Of a stretch of 35,360 bases of DNA, positions 23,795-31,669 are shown piece after piece. This stretch comes from Myxococcales bacterium (lineage in GTDB: Bacteria > Myxococcota_A > Bradymonadia > Bradymonadales > GCA-2716585). Position numbers and translations under genes: made by a program. The notes beneath the pieces are model-generated. The model made no database searches and was not told the DNA's origin. It worked only from the letters and a program-made list of their open reading frames with translations. The stretch covers positions 1 to 35,360 of the forward strand of contig PBBL01000067.1 in the NCBI GenBank assembly GCA_002716585.1, written 5' to 3'. The stretch's first letter is position 1, and each line of letters begins with the position of its first letter.

Positions 23795-25219
23795 GGGTGC
23801 ACGACTGAATTGAGAACGGGAGCGAGATATGTTGAGATAGGGGGGTGAAAAAGAAGAACGGAGGCCGACAGTGAGCGACAAAAGTCGATTGGAAGAGCTG
23901 AGTGATGAAGAACTGCTCCAAGAACTGGTGAGGCGGCGTGCAGCGCGGCTGGAAGGGGACGCAAGGCAAGCAGAGAGCACTCTCCTCGAAGATGGGGATG
24001 AGTTGGCTCGACAAGGGCTGCAATCGTATCTGCAACAGTGCAGTCAGAACCAGAGCGATAAGCCCCGGCGATGCCCTAACTGTGGGGGGTTGACCCCCGT
24101 CAAGGCCCGCAACCGCACGCTCACACGTCTCTCCAGCGTGGGTGAGGTCACCTACGCGCGCCACTACTACTACTGCTCACTCTGCAAGCTCGGCTTCTAC
24201 CCCCTTGATGACGACCTTAGTTTACCTTCTGAGGGCAAACTCACTGCGGAGATGGAACGCCGTCTGCTCGACCTGGGCGCCAATGCTCCTCAGGAAGAAA
24301 CGGCCCAACGCTGGTCCGTTCACTACTCGACTTCCATCTCCACCAAGCTCGTTCGCGACACGCTCGAACGCCACGGCAAGATGCTGGTTGAGGAGTCTCC
24401 TCATCGCATTCAGGCTCGGGTTGCACCACGCACCAGCAACACCGCCGATGTCGTCTACGTCGAGACCGATGGCACGACAGTCAACACACGCGAGCACGGA
24501 AAGCGAGAGGTCAAAGTCGGCGTCATCTTCGACCGCGAGCATCATCTGCGAGGAAACCGAGGCCGCCGAGGACTGATCACGCAGGCGCGCTATGTAGCCC
24601 ATCTGGACGGTCTGGACGGGTTCGATGAGCAGCTCAAGGCCGCCTTGAAGATGGAAGCAGTCGAGCAGGCCAAACAAGTCGTCTGGCTCGCAGATGGAGA
24701 CCGAGCGCTGTGGCTTCAAGCTAAGCGGTTGTGTCCCAAAGCGCTGCAGATACTGGACTGGTATCACGCGACTGAGGCGGCGTCAGACTGTGCGCAAGTG
24801 CTGTTCGACAGGGCAACCGCTTGCCGCGAGGTGTTTGTTGAAACAGTTGCGACGCTGTTGTGGGATTTGGGTCCCGAGCGCGTGATAGAGGAGCTGGAGC
24901 AGTGCATGTTCGTGGCGAAGGCAGCGCAACAGAAGGAGGCGCTGCGCGAGCTTCATCGCTATTACAGCAACAACAAGGAGCGGATGCAGTACAAGCGTTA
25001 CGACGAGATGGGGTTGATGATCGGCAGCGGGGTCATTGAGGCCAGTCACCGCCATGTTCTTCACTCTCGTATGAGGCGAGCTGGCCAGATTTGGGCGCTT
25101 GATGGGGCTGAGCGCATGGCCAAGCTCAGGGCTCTCTATCAGACCGTTGGTCCTGCCGACTTCTACGACGTCCTACGTGATGCTGCCTGACCTTTCCTCA
25201 ATACGGTCGTGCACCCCCC
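23795..25219 (+). mobile_element. Intact ISKra4-family insertion sequence (1425 bp)
   Basis: Ends are inverted repeats. The left end GGGTGCACGAC followed by TGAATTGAGAA matches the complement of the right end, GGGTGCACGAC followed by CGTATTGAGGA. The right end carries three additional Gs. A 9-bp direct repeat TCGGACAAT abuts both ends (23786-23794 and 25220-25228), the size reported for ISKra4-group elements. A single full-length transposase gene fills it. The duplication is perfect, so the insertion is probably recent. Just outside the right end is AATGGGCTTGACAAA, which may provide an outward -35-like sequence for the neighbour gene. Confidence 0.85.
23871..25190 (+). CDS. ISKra4-family DDE transposase
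   Basis: Starts with GTG after a GGAG site. The 439-residue enzyme has an N-terminal zinc-binding region (CPNCGG and CSLCKLGFYP, about residues 65-110) and a DDE-type catalytic core with VYVETDGT, WLADGDRALW, ILDWYHATEA and the C-terminal GSGVIEASHRHVLHSRM followed by WALDGAERM. The order of these motifs and the length fit ISKra4 transposases. No frameshift or stop interrupts it, and it ends 29 bp before the right end of the element, so it is probably active. The reading frame is less GC-extreme than the backbone genes to its left, consistent with a foreign origin. Confidence 0.9.
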   Translation: MSDKSRLEELSDEELLQELVRRRAARLEGDARQAESTLLEDGDELARQGLQSYLQQCSQNQSDKPRRCPNCGGLTPVKARNRTLTRLSSVGEVTYARHYYYCSLCKLGFYPLDDDLSLPSEGKLTAEMERRLLDLGANAPQEETAQRWSVHYSTSISTKLVRDTLERHGKMLVEESPHRIQARVAPRTSNTADVVYVETDGTTVNTREHGKREVKVGVIFDREHHLRGNRGRRGLITQARYVAHLDGLDGFDEQLKAALKMEAVEQAKQVVWLADGDRALWLQAKRLCPKALQILDWYHATEAASDCAQVLFDRATACREVFVETVATLLWDLGPERVIEELEQCMFVAKAAQQKEALRELHRYYSNNKERMQYKRYDEMGLMIGSGVIEASHRHVLHSRMRRAGQIWALDGAERMAKLRALYQTVGPADFYDVLRDAA

Positions 25220-25228
25220 TCGGACAAT
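25220..25228 (+). repeat. Right copy of the 9-bp target duplication TCGGACAAT
   Basis: Identical to 23786-23794 and directly adjacent to the right end of the ISKra4-type element. Confidence 0.8.
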
Positions 25229-25245
25229 GGGCTTGACAAAATGAC

Positions 25246-25274
25246 TTGAATGAGGCTACGAGTATAGATAACTA
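25246..25274 (+). promoter_or_regulatory. Weak promoter candidate for the lipoprotein-protease pair
   Basis: TTGAAT (25246-25251) and TAACTA (25269-25274) are spaced by 17 bp, about 48 bp before the start at 25322. A closer consensus -35 (TTGACA, 25233) has no partner at the right distance. The area is AT-rich, so chance matches are likely. Confidence 0.25.
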
Positions 25275-25321
25275 TAGCGATAGGTTTGAGCTGAGGTAAC
25301 CCTCACCCAGAGCAGTTCCAT

Positions 25322-26113
25322 ATGAAGTCTTCGCTCCTCACACAATCGACGTTGCTCGTCCTGGCTACAGCTCTTCTCTCATCTTGTGGAGTTGACAAGA
25401 CATACAGTCTTAATGCTGAAATGGCAGCACAGGAACAAAGAGCTTCTGCGAATAAGGCAAAAGCTGATGCCGTAAAGCTGCCCTTTCTTGTCGAGCGAGA
25501 GGTTACCTCAACAGCCAATCTCGTACGCACACTTGAACTCAAACCTCAAAAAACCTACGAAGACTTCATCGACTTGGGTCTTGTCTACCTTACGAAAGGG
25601 GAAGACATCAAAGCGGCCGAAGCCTACGATGCTGCAGCTCAACTCGGCGATACGACCGGCAAGGTTGCAGGAGCCCTATATAACAAAGTCATTCCTCTCG
25701 CTTACGCGGGAAAAATGCACGAGGCACTGAGCACTGCCGATCTAGTTGTTCAATTATCCCCAACCAATACAGAAGCTGCTTGGCTCAGGTACTCCATGTA
25801 TCAACACAGCGGGGACCAGTTGGGTTTATTGGTGGCAGCAGATCACTTAGCTGGTTTGGAACCAGACACAACAGGGCATGAAGTCGCCGCAGTTACTGCA
25901 ATGATTGTCACGGGAGTTGTCTCCGCTATCGCTATGGCCAGCGTTGTCACAGTCGCCGTCGTCGCTCTCACCCCCCCAAACGACCGCAAGGAGGTAGCTG
26001 TTCCTCTCATGGCAGGATACTATGAAACTGTTGGTTCGGGTATTGGGGTCATGGCTAAGGGTGTCCCCCAGAAGACTCTTGGGAGAAGCATGGCGAGGAG
26101 TATGGCGAAGTGA
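25322..26113 (+). CDS. TPR-like lipoprotein with C-terminal hydrophobic segment
   Basis: The 263-residue product has a lipobox LLSSC (Cys 22). An alpha-helical coil (MAAQEQRASANKAKADAVK, about residues 33-52) is followed by TPR-like helices (YEDFIDLGLVYLTKGEDI, AEAYDAAAQLG, EALSTADLVVQLSPTNTEA). Around residues 185-216 is a long hydrophobic stretch (AMIVTGVVSAIAMASVV) that could be a second membrane anchor, then a short tail rich in Gly and Met. So the protein would be anchored at both ends, with a peptide- or protein-binding TPR in between. Its last codons overlap the next gene (GTGA), which is strong evidence for a functional pair. GC content sampled by eye is far below the backbone. Confidence 0.75.
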   Translation: MKSSLLTQSTLLVLATALLSSCGVDKTYSLNAEMAAQEQRASANKAKADAVKLPFLVEREVTSTANLVRTLELKPQKTYEDFIDLGLVYLTKGEDIKAAEAYDAAAQLGDTTGKVAGALYNKVIPLAYAGKMHEALSTADLVVQLSPTNTEAAWLRYSMYQHSGDQLGLLVAADHLAGLEPDTTGHEVAAVTAMIVTGVVSAIAMASVVTVAVVALTPPNDRKEVAVPLMAGYYETVGSGIGVMAKGVPQKTLGRSMARSMAK

Positions 26114-27072
26114 TTAAACTGTTTAGACTTTTGACCGTTGCTTTTTTGGTTTTCATTACTCTGCAGTCTTGCAGCAAGCCATCAAAAAAAGCGCCAGTAT
26201 CACCTGAAAGCGTTACTGTTGATTCTCCTTACATCAAAACATCACGAGAGAAGTATCCTGCAATTGCCTCTCAAAACCCCCCAGAACTCAAAAATGGATT
26301 ACAGGGTTTGGTAAAACTCTTCGTAGAGCACAAGATAACCGGCAAAACCCTAAAGGATAAAGATACTTCAGGGAGTTATATTGCCAAGGGGACAGGAGGG
26401 GTGATCGTACATGATGGGCGTTGGTTCATAATAACCGCAAGACATGTTCTTGTACCAAACAAGGACATCAAACAGTTTACAGATCCTGAAGATCCTGACG
26501 AAGTGATCGAGTTAAAGTCGACAACCTCTCTTGGAACACGCATCGTCATTGGATCAGCATCAGCAAAACCTTCTCGAATCTGGTTTTCGATTGTTCATGA
26601 TATCGCTGTCCTTGAAGTCGAAAACAAGACCCAATTTGCTTTAGCAGCAATCCTTCACAAAGACTCAAAAGCTCCAATAAATATCAAGCCGAATAGCAAA
26701 TTGATTGAGGCTGGGGCAGAGGTTGAGGCATGGGGGTTTCCCGCAAAGCACCACCCTCAAGTAGAGAAACCCAGTATCAGTTCCGTTACTCCCAAATATT
26801 TTGTTCTCAATCGAGCTTTGCTACGCGGTTTTAGTGGTGGGTTGGTTCTTCGGGAAACTCAGTCAGACAGTGATGTAGTTAAAACACCTCTTGGCATCAT
26901 CTCCCGTGCTGACGATCAAGCAAACCAAACTACCGTTCTAGATTGGGAAATAGCAAAGGATATTTTCGACGCTGCCATAAGCGGAAAGAAGCTAGCTGGT
27001 CTTGTCGCCGTGAGTGTTCCAGGCAAGACAAAGGTAGGCGGATTGGATTTCAGTGTCTCTGGAATCAGATGA
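26110..27072 (+). CDS. Trypsin-like serine protease lipoprotein
   Basis: Starts with GTG overlapping the previous stop. A lipobox TLQSC (Cys 21) anchors the 320-residue protein in the envelope. The S1-type triad is visible: His 112 in IITARHVLV, Asp 164 in VHDIAVLEV and Ser 242 in RGFSGGLV, with GTGGVIVHDGRWF forming the first beta strand. This is the order of HtrA/trypsin-like proteases, but no PDZ domain follows, and the C-terminal 45 residues end in a short Gly-rich tail. It probably cleaves, or once cleaved, an envelope protein. With the TPR lipoprotein it looks like a substrate-presenting partner and protease. Like its partner it is AT-rich compared with the backbone. Confidence 0.8.
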   Translation: MIKLFRLLTVAFLVFITLQSCSKPSKKAPVSPESVTVDSPYIKTSREKYPAIASQNPPELKNGLQGLVKLFVEHKITGKTLKDKDTSGSYIAKGTGGVIVHDGRWFIITARHVLVPNKDIKQFTDPEDPDEVIELKSTTSLGTRIVIGSASAKPSRIWFSIVHDIAVLEVENKTQFALAAILHKDSKAPINIKPNSKLIEAGAEVEAWGFPAKHHPQVEKPSISSVTPKYFVLNRALLRGFSGGLVLRETQSDSDVVKTPLGIISRADDQANQTTVLDWEIAKDIFDAAISGKKLAGLVAVSVPGKTKVGGLDFSVSGIR

Positions 27073-27141
27073 GGGCCCAGGACACTGTTGGATGAAAGTC
27101 GCAGTCACGAGACGACCTCACGAACAACGTTCCTGACGGGC

Positions 27142-27330
27142 TCACCAACGTTTGTGGTCGGTGCGATGCTCGGCAGAAGACAGCATCATGGTCTTGCGCA
27201 GGGCTTCAATGCTGCGCTCGGAACGTAGCCGGCAGTGGTTCTTCTGTCGCTTCCTGAACGCTCTTGTCGCGTTCGACGTGATTGCTGGTCCTTGGCGCAC
27301 TATCGAAACACAGTGGCAATTTCAACTTGC
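27142..27330 (-). pseudogene. Decayed transposase C-terminal remnant
   Basis: On the minus strand, a frame reading FDSAPRTSNHVERD is followed, after a shift of frame, by FRKRQKNHCRLRSERSIEAL and RKTMMLSS, ending at a stop at 27142. The R-T-S-N-H-V-E-R then K-R-Q-K pattern is typical of the last part of DDE transposases. The frame upstream is interrupted by two stops near 27350. The rest of the 515-bp gene-poor stretch (27073-27587) contains no other recognisable gene, only short frames without a ribosome-binding site. Confidence 0.45.
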
Positions 27331-27587
27331 TCCAGATCTACTCCTAGCCGAGTTTGCTGGCGAATCTGGCCAACTCTTCGTGTTCGCAGGTTGGGCCTAT
27401 TTGGGGGTCGGGTTGCCCTTCATGAGGCTGCATTACATGTCCATGAAGTACCACACCAACACCAACTTCGGCTACAGTTTGTGACCGCAGTCAAGGAGCC
27501 GACCGCCCACGAGTTTGTGGTTGACATACGAAGAAAAACACCTTAGTGTCACCACAACACAAAGATTAACCGTGCAAGGAGGGAACC

Positions 27588-28655
27588 ATGACTAAGTACC
27601 CACCCGTCGATGCATCATTGAAAACTTGGAATGAAGTCGCAGGTTTGCGTAACTGGCGAAACATTCTCATTGGCAATGGTGCAAGCATGGCAGTATACAG
27701 TGGTTTTGGATACAAGTCCTTGTATAATGTTGCCCACAAGAAGTTAGACGAACTCGAAGGGCTTTCCCCTTTAGATATCGAATTTTTTGAAGAAGCGGAC
27801 ACCGAGAACTTTGAAATGGTTCTCAGCCTCTTATCTAGCGCAAGTCGAGTGTGCACCATACTCAAAAAGCCTCAAAATGATATCCAAGAAAGAATCGAGA
27901 GTATTCGCAATGCACTCTTCAACGCTGTAAGAACCGTCCACGTACCTTGGGAAGACGTCCTCAATGGCAAGCGTCTTGAGCAAATGGGAGAATTCTACTA
28001 CACTCAAAGCAAAATCTTCACGACCAACTACGATCTCCTTCTCTATTGGTCGTTGATGACGCTGAAGGATACACATGGATTTTTCCTTGACTTCTTCCAA
28101 AGCACTGGAGAGTTTGATCCGACCAATAGTTTCTACAGTGATTTGTACAACGATCCCATTCCAAAACTCTTTTACCTCCACGGTGCTGCACACATCTACC
28201 GTGATCAACACGGAAGAACCTGTAAGATCAGGTCATCCAACCAACTAAACATACTAAGCATACTTGACTACTATATCAGTTCACCAGACAGAGTTCCTCT
28301 CTTTGTCGCAGAAGGCACTCACTCTGAAAAACAAAGCACAATTGGTAGGAGCGCTTATCTCACTTTCTGCTTGAGAGAATTCGCAAGAACCTCAGGGCCT
28401 CTTGTCGTGTTTGGAAGCGATCTTGGTCTTTCTGACAAACATCTCGTGAATATTATTGCTAAAACCCACTCTCAATACCCCTTGGCAATCTCAATCTATC
28501 GTGGCAAAATGACGGATGTGGAACTCATCTCCAAAAAGTCTCGCATAATCAAAGAGTTGTGTCCTAAGCCGCAAAGAGGAAAGTCTTGGAGAGAAATCCA
28601 TTTCTTCGACTCCACAACGCATCCACTCGGAACACCCAATCTATTCTTGGCATAG
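27588..28655 (+). CDS. DUF4917 SIR2-like protein
   Basis: The ATG follows a strong AAGGAGGG site. The 355-residue product aligns by motif with DUF4917, a SIR2-fold family: a nucleotide loop LIGNGAS (29-33 covers GNGAS), FTTNYD (Asn 147, Asp 149) in place of the sirtuin NID, FYLHGA (His 198), and LVVFGSDLGLSDKHLV for the last Rossmann strand. In SIR2-like proteins of anti-phage systems these residues bind and cleave NAD. The family itself is not proven to do so here. No zinc-binding Cys set of deacetylating sirtuins is present, which favours an NADase-like role. The gene is markedly AT-rich and alone on its own ribosome-binding site. Confidence 0.82.
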   Translation: MTKYPPVDASLKTWNEVAGLRNWRNILIGNGASMAVYSGFGYKSLYNVAHKKLDELEGLSPLDIEFFEEADTENFEMVLSLLSSASRVCTILKKPQNDIQERIESIRNALFNAVRTVHVPWEDVLNGKRLEQMGEFYYTQSKIFTTNYDLLLYWSLMTLKDTHGFFLDFFQSTGEFDPTNSFYSDLYNDPIPKLFYLHGAAHIYRDQHGRTCKIRSSNQLNILSILDYYISSPDRVPLFVAEGTHSEKQSTIGRSAYLTFCLREFARTSGPLVVFGSDLGLSDKHLVNIIAKTHSQYPLAISIYRGKMTDVELISKKSRIIKELCPKPQRGKSWREIHFFDSTTHPLGTPNLFLA

Positions 28656-28845
28656 AGACGCCAAACACATCAGCCCCCAAGCCGACGCAAACTTCCAACT
28701 TCGTAGGGCATCCAACCTCAACAGCTCCCCAGCCACGCTCCTGATGGCACGGACCTGACCCTCATCCGATGGATGCTCGCCAAGACGCCCCAAGAGCGAC
28801 TTCTCAGGATGCAGTCTCACCTATAAGTCACCATGAGCCTCCGCC

Positions 28846-29610
28846 GTGCCAAATAGCCCCCGCAAAAACCTCCTCGGCGTAATCACACTCCTGAGCCTGC
28901 TCGGCTGCGCAACGCCCGGCGAACAGGACATGCTCACCGCCTTCGACCAGGTCCGCAGCCACGAGCTGGCCGACGCCGAGCAGACGCTGTCGAGGTGCGT
29001 CGCGACCGTCACCCATCCACCGTCGCTCCGCCAATGTTACAGCCTGCTGGCCAATGTTCAGCTCCTGCGTGAGGACTGGGGCGCGGCTGCGGCCTCGTTC
29101 TCCCGCAGCTTCGCGATGCGGGATGGCGGTGCCACTCAGGAGGGCGACGGTTCCGGTTCGGCGCAATCGCTGTTTCATTGGGGTTGGGCGCTGCTGCACA
29201 GCAGCGACGACGACGCCGAAACACGCCGTGTCCTGGAACGGGCGCGGCAGACGGCGCGCTCTCATCTGAAGCTCTATCGGGAGGGGCACCTGTGGCTGGC
29301 CGCCAGCAGCCTGGCGCTGGCGGAGCTGGAGCGGCGCCAGAGCAACGAGGAGGCCGCCCTGAAGTACGAGCGCGACGCCGCCCGCTCCGCCTGTCAGACG
29401 CGGGAGCTGAAGTACCTGAGCCAGAAAGACGTGGAGGCGCTGTACACGTGGTACATCCCCACCGCGATGCTCGTGCAGATGGGTGACGTGTGCGCCAAGG
29501 AGGGTCGGATCGAGCACAGCCGCCAGGTGTGGCTCAAGGCGCAGGGACAGGCGAAAGCGCGCTCTGAGGACGCCTGGCTCAAGCTCATACAGGCTCGCCT
29601 GAATCCGTGA
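28846..29610 (+). CDS. TPR-like helical lipoprotein
   Basis: The GTG at 28846 gives a signal peptide with a lipobox SLLGC (Cys 21). The 254-residue protein is almost entirely helical, with repeating amphipathic blocks (AEQTLSRCVATV, RQCYSLLANVQLLREDWGAA, SLFHWGWALLHSSDDDAET, YEQRDAA-like segments) suggesting four or five degenerate TPR or Sel1-type units. A GAxxQEGDGSG turn around residue 90 breaks the series. GC content returns to the backbone level, so it was probably part of the host chromosome rather than the AT-rich island. Homology to a named family is not clear. Confidence 0.65.
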   Translation: MPNSPRKNLLGVITLLSLLGCATPGEQDMLTAFDQVRSHELADAEQTLSRCVATVTHPPSLRQCYSLLANVQLLREDWGAAAASFSRSFAMRDGGATQEGDGSGSAQSLFHWGWALLHSSDDDAETRRVLERARQTARSHLKLYREGHLWLAASSLALAELERRQSNEEAALKYERDAARSACQTRELKYLSQKDVEALYTWYIPTAMLVQMGDVCAKEGRIEHSRQVWLKAQGQAKARSEDAWLKLIQARLNP

Positions 29611-29723
29611 CATCGCGTTGTTCTGACACACAGACCGTCACGGGTCTGAGGGCCATCCTTGTCAATCTTTGTCAATCCTTGCTATCATGTTGTCGGGTTT
29701 GATGAACCGCCACGGAGGATCCC

Positions 29724-29990
29724 ATGAACGTGTCGTTGACCCCCGAACTTGAGAGCTTCATTCAACAGAAGGTTCAGAGCGGCCTGTACAACTCCGCCAG
29801 CGAAGTCGTTCGCGAAGCACTCCGACTCCTTCATGAGCAGGAGCAGATTCGCCAACTTCGCATCGACGGTCTACGCTCACAACTTCAAGCCGGACTCGAT
29901 GACATCGACGCTGGGCGAGTCCAACCGCTCGATGATGCGTTGGTCGCGAACATCAAAGCGCGTGGCCGTGCCCAGAAGGAACAGTCATGA
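29724..29990 (+). CDS. parD: ParD-family antitoxin
   Basis: The 88-residue protein is a ribbon-helix-helix antitoxin: MNVSLTPELESFIQQKV (the DNA-binding strand and helix), then SGLYNSASEVVREALRLL (the second helix pair) and an Arg/Gln-rich C-terminal tail that in family members wraps the toxin. A GGAGG site lies just before the start. It overlaps the parE start by ATGA, the usual antitoxin-toxin arrangement. The antitoxin is complete, but its toxin partner is cut, so it may now be dispensable. Confidence 0.9.
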   Translation: MNVSLTPELESFIQQKVQSGLYNSASEVVREALRLLHEQEQIRQLRIDGLRSQLQAGLDDIDAGRVQPLDDALVANIKARGRAQKEQS

Positions 29991-30097
29991 GTCACCTTGA
30001 GTTGGTCATCACTGACACCGCTCAAGGTGACCTCGCCGACATCTGGGACTATCGAGCCGAATACGACGTTGAACAGGGTGGCTTTGAAGTCGGTTGA
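29987..30097 (+). pseudogene. parE: ParE toxin, truncated by insertion sequence
   Basis: Begins within the parD stop codon (ATGA). The first residues, LVITDTAQGDLADIWDY then RAEYD, are the start of ParE/RelE-superfamily toxins. Around residue 28-29 the sequence runs into the left end of the ISAs1-like element (at 30074), after which a few element-encoded codons lead to a stop at 30095-30097. A normal ParE is roughly 90-100 residues, so the catalytic or gyrase-poisoning part is lost. No downstream remainder of parE is found on the other side of the element. Confidence 0.85.
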
Positions 30098-30219
30098 GCG
30101 AGAGCGAACGGAGAACGACGAGGCCGGGGCGGAGCACGGGTCGATGCGGTGAGGATTTTTTTGCAGTTGAGCGAGGACAGAGGACGTCGGTAGAACTGAT
30201 GGTGAGTGAGCTTGACACC

Positions 30220-30237
30220 TTGGCAGGTGGGCTCCTC
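30220..30237 (+). repeat. Subterminal inverted repeat of the ISAs1-like element (left)
   Basis: TTGGCAGGTGGGCTCCTC pairs with the complement of 31565-31582 (one mismatch). The similarity weakens but continues a few bases outward. If these are the true ends, the element is 1363 bp long, and the outer sequence on each side is older flanking DNA. Confidence 0.6.
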
Positions 30238-30294
30238 GACATCGTAGTTATCGAGTTCCAACAACGTCCGACTCAACATCGCAGGAGGCTGCTC

Positions 30295-31566
30295 ATGATG
30301 CAAGCCTTTCCTTTCACTTCCAACGCGATCGTTCGCCGCGTCAAAGACGCCCGACTCGATCTCCTCACCGATACCCGCTCCCGCCGTGGCCGTCGATACG
30401 ACCTCCAGGCGCTCGCCTGGACCTTGCTGCTGTCGATGTCTGTCGGCGCTCGCGGTCTGCGTCAGGCCGAAGACCTCACTCGCAGCCTTCCTCCTGGCAT
30501 CCGACGCGTCACTGGGATCTGGCGCCGTATCTCCGACACCAAACTCCGTGACACCCTCTTCATGCTCGACTACGACGAGCTTCGTTGCTGCCTGCACCGC
30601 ATGGTCAAGGCCGAGGCCAGACGCGGCAACCTCAAGCCAACCCGTCTGCCGCTGTCGGTCGTCGCCATCGACGGCAAGGAGTTCCACACCAACTCCCAAC
30701 TGGACCATCCCTTCGTCATGAAGGTCCAGCCTGACGGGGACCGTCAACCCTACGGTCGTCTTCGGGTTCACCGCGCCCACCTGATCAGCGCAGATGCCGC
30801 TGTGTGCCTCGACCAGTTGCCTATCGAGGGTCATACCAACGAGGCCGGGACGATCTTCGACACGGTCCACGAGGTGATTGGGACATGGGGGCACACTGGC
30901 CTGTGTGACGTTCTCGCGATGGACGCGGGCAACTGCAACCTGGCCACGGCGAGCCTGATCGATGGGCGTGGCAAGGGCTACCTGATGCGCCTGAAGCAAA
31001 ACCAGGGCACCATCTGGAACTTCGCGCAGACCCATCTCGCCTCTTTGGGCCTTGAAGAGGCCCTGCGGGTCGAGGTTGAACGGAGCAAAGGGGTCGAGGT
31101 CGAACGGAGGGTGTACCGGCTGGAGCTGCACAGCGGAGTGCACACCTGGAACCACGCCCGACAGCTCGTGAGAATCCAGACGCTGCGGTTCAAGACCGAT
31201 GAGAACGGGGTGCGAGTACAGGTAGGGGAAGAAGGCAACCGGTACTGGATAAGCAACCTCGGCCACAAGCAGTTCGATGAAGCAGCGTGGCTGACGATGT
31301 GCAGGCAATACTGGCGCATCGAGAACGAGGGCAACTGGACGGCGGACACCGCGTGGGACGAAGACGGCAGGAACGCGTGGGCCACAGGGGCCAGCGAGGT
31401 GCTGCTGGTGGGTCTGCTGCGCATGATGGCGCTGACGCTCGTGGCGGTGCTCCGACGTAAGGCTCAACGGCGTCAGGGCGGACGTGCACCGACGTGGAAG
31501 CAGTGCCAACGGGAAGTGTTCGCGGCGCTGCGCGTCGGATTTGAGAGGCCGCTGGCCACCCACTGA
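30295..31566 (+). CDS. ISAs1-family transposase
   Basis: The ATG at 30295 follows GCAGGAGG and starts the typical short N-terminus, so it was chosen over the long upstream extension, which is element end sequence. The 423-residue enzyme has the DDE motifs of the IS4/ISAs1 superfamily: LSVVAIDGKEFH (first Asp), DVLAMDAGNCNL followed by GYLMRLKQNQ (second Asp), and QYWRIENEGNWTAD (Glu with the Tyr-Arg-Glu context of the YREK signature), then AWDEDGRN. The frame is unbroken, so it may be active. GC content is lower than in the backbone but higher than in the DUF4917 gene. Confidence 0.9.
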   Translation: MMQAFPFTSNAIVRRVKDARLDLLTDTRSRRGRRYDLQALAWTLLLSMSVGARGLRQAEDLTRSLPPGIRRVTGIWRRISDTKLRDTLFMLDYDELRCCLHRMVKAEARRGNLKPTRLPLSVVAIDGKEFHTNSQLDHPFVMKVQPDGDRQPYGRLRVHRAHLISADAAVCLDQLPIEGHTNEAGTIFDTVHEVIGTWGHTGLCDVLAMDAGNCNLATASLIDGRGKGYLMRLKQNQGTIWNFAQTHLASLGLEEALRVEVERSKGVEVERRVYRLELHSGVHTWNHARQLVRIQTLRFKTDENGVRVQVGEEGNRYWISNLGHKQFDEAAWLTMCRQYWRIENEGNWTADTAWDEDGRNAWATGASEVLLVGLLRMMALTLVAVLRRKAQRRQGGRAPTWKQCQREVFAALRVGFERPLATH

Positions 31567-31669
31567 GAAGCCCACCTGCCAACTGTCGAGCGAGCGAAAG
31601 CCTACTTTACCCCTCTTTGGGCTACCCCTCTGCCCAAAGCCTCCTTCTGGCCCCTGATTGTCGGCCTTG

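Noticed and set aside
27152..27484. 110-codon plus-strand open frame between the protease and the DUF4917 gene
   Set aside because: No ribosome-binding site, no recognisable domain, and the minus strand gives a better transposase-remnant reading.
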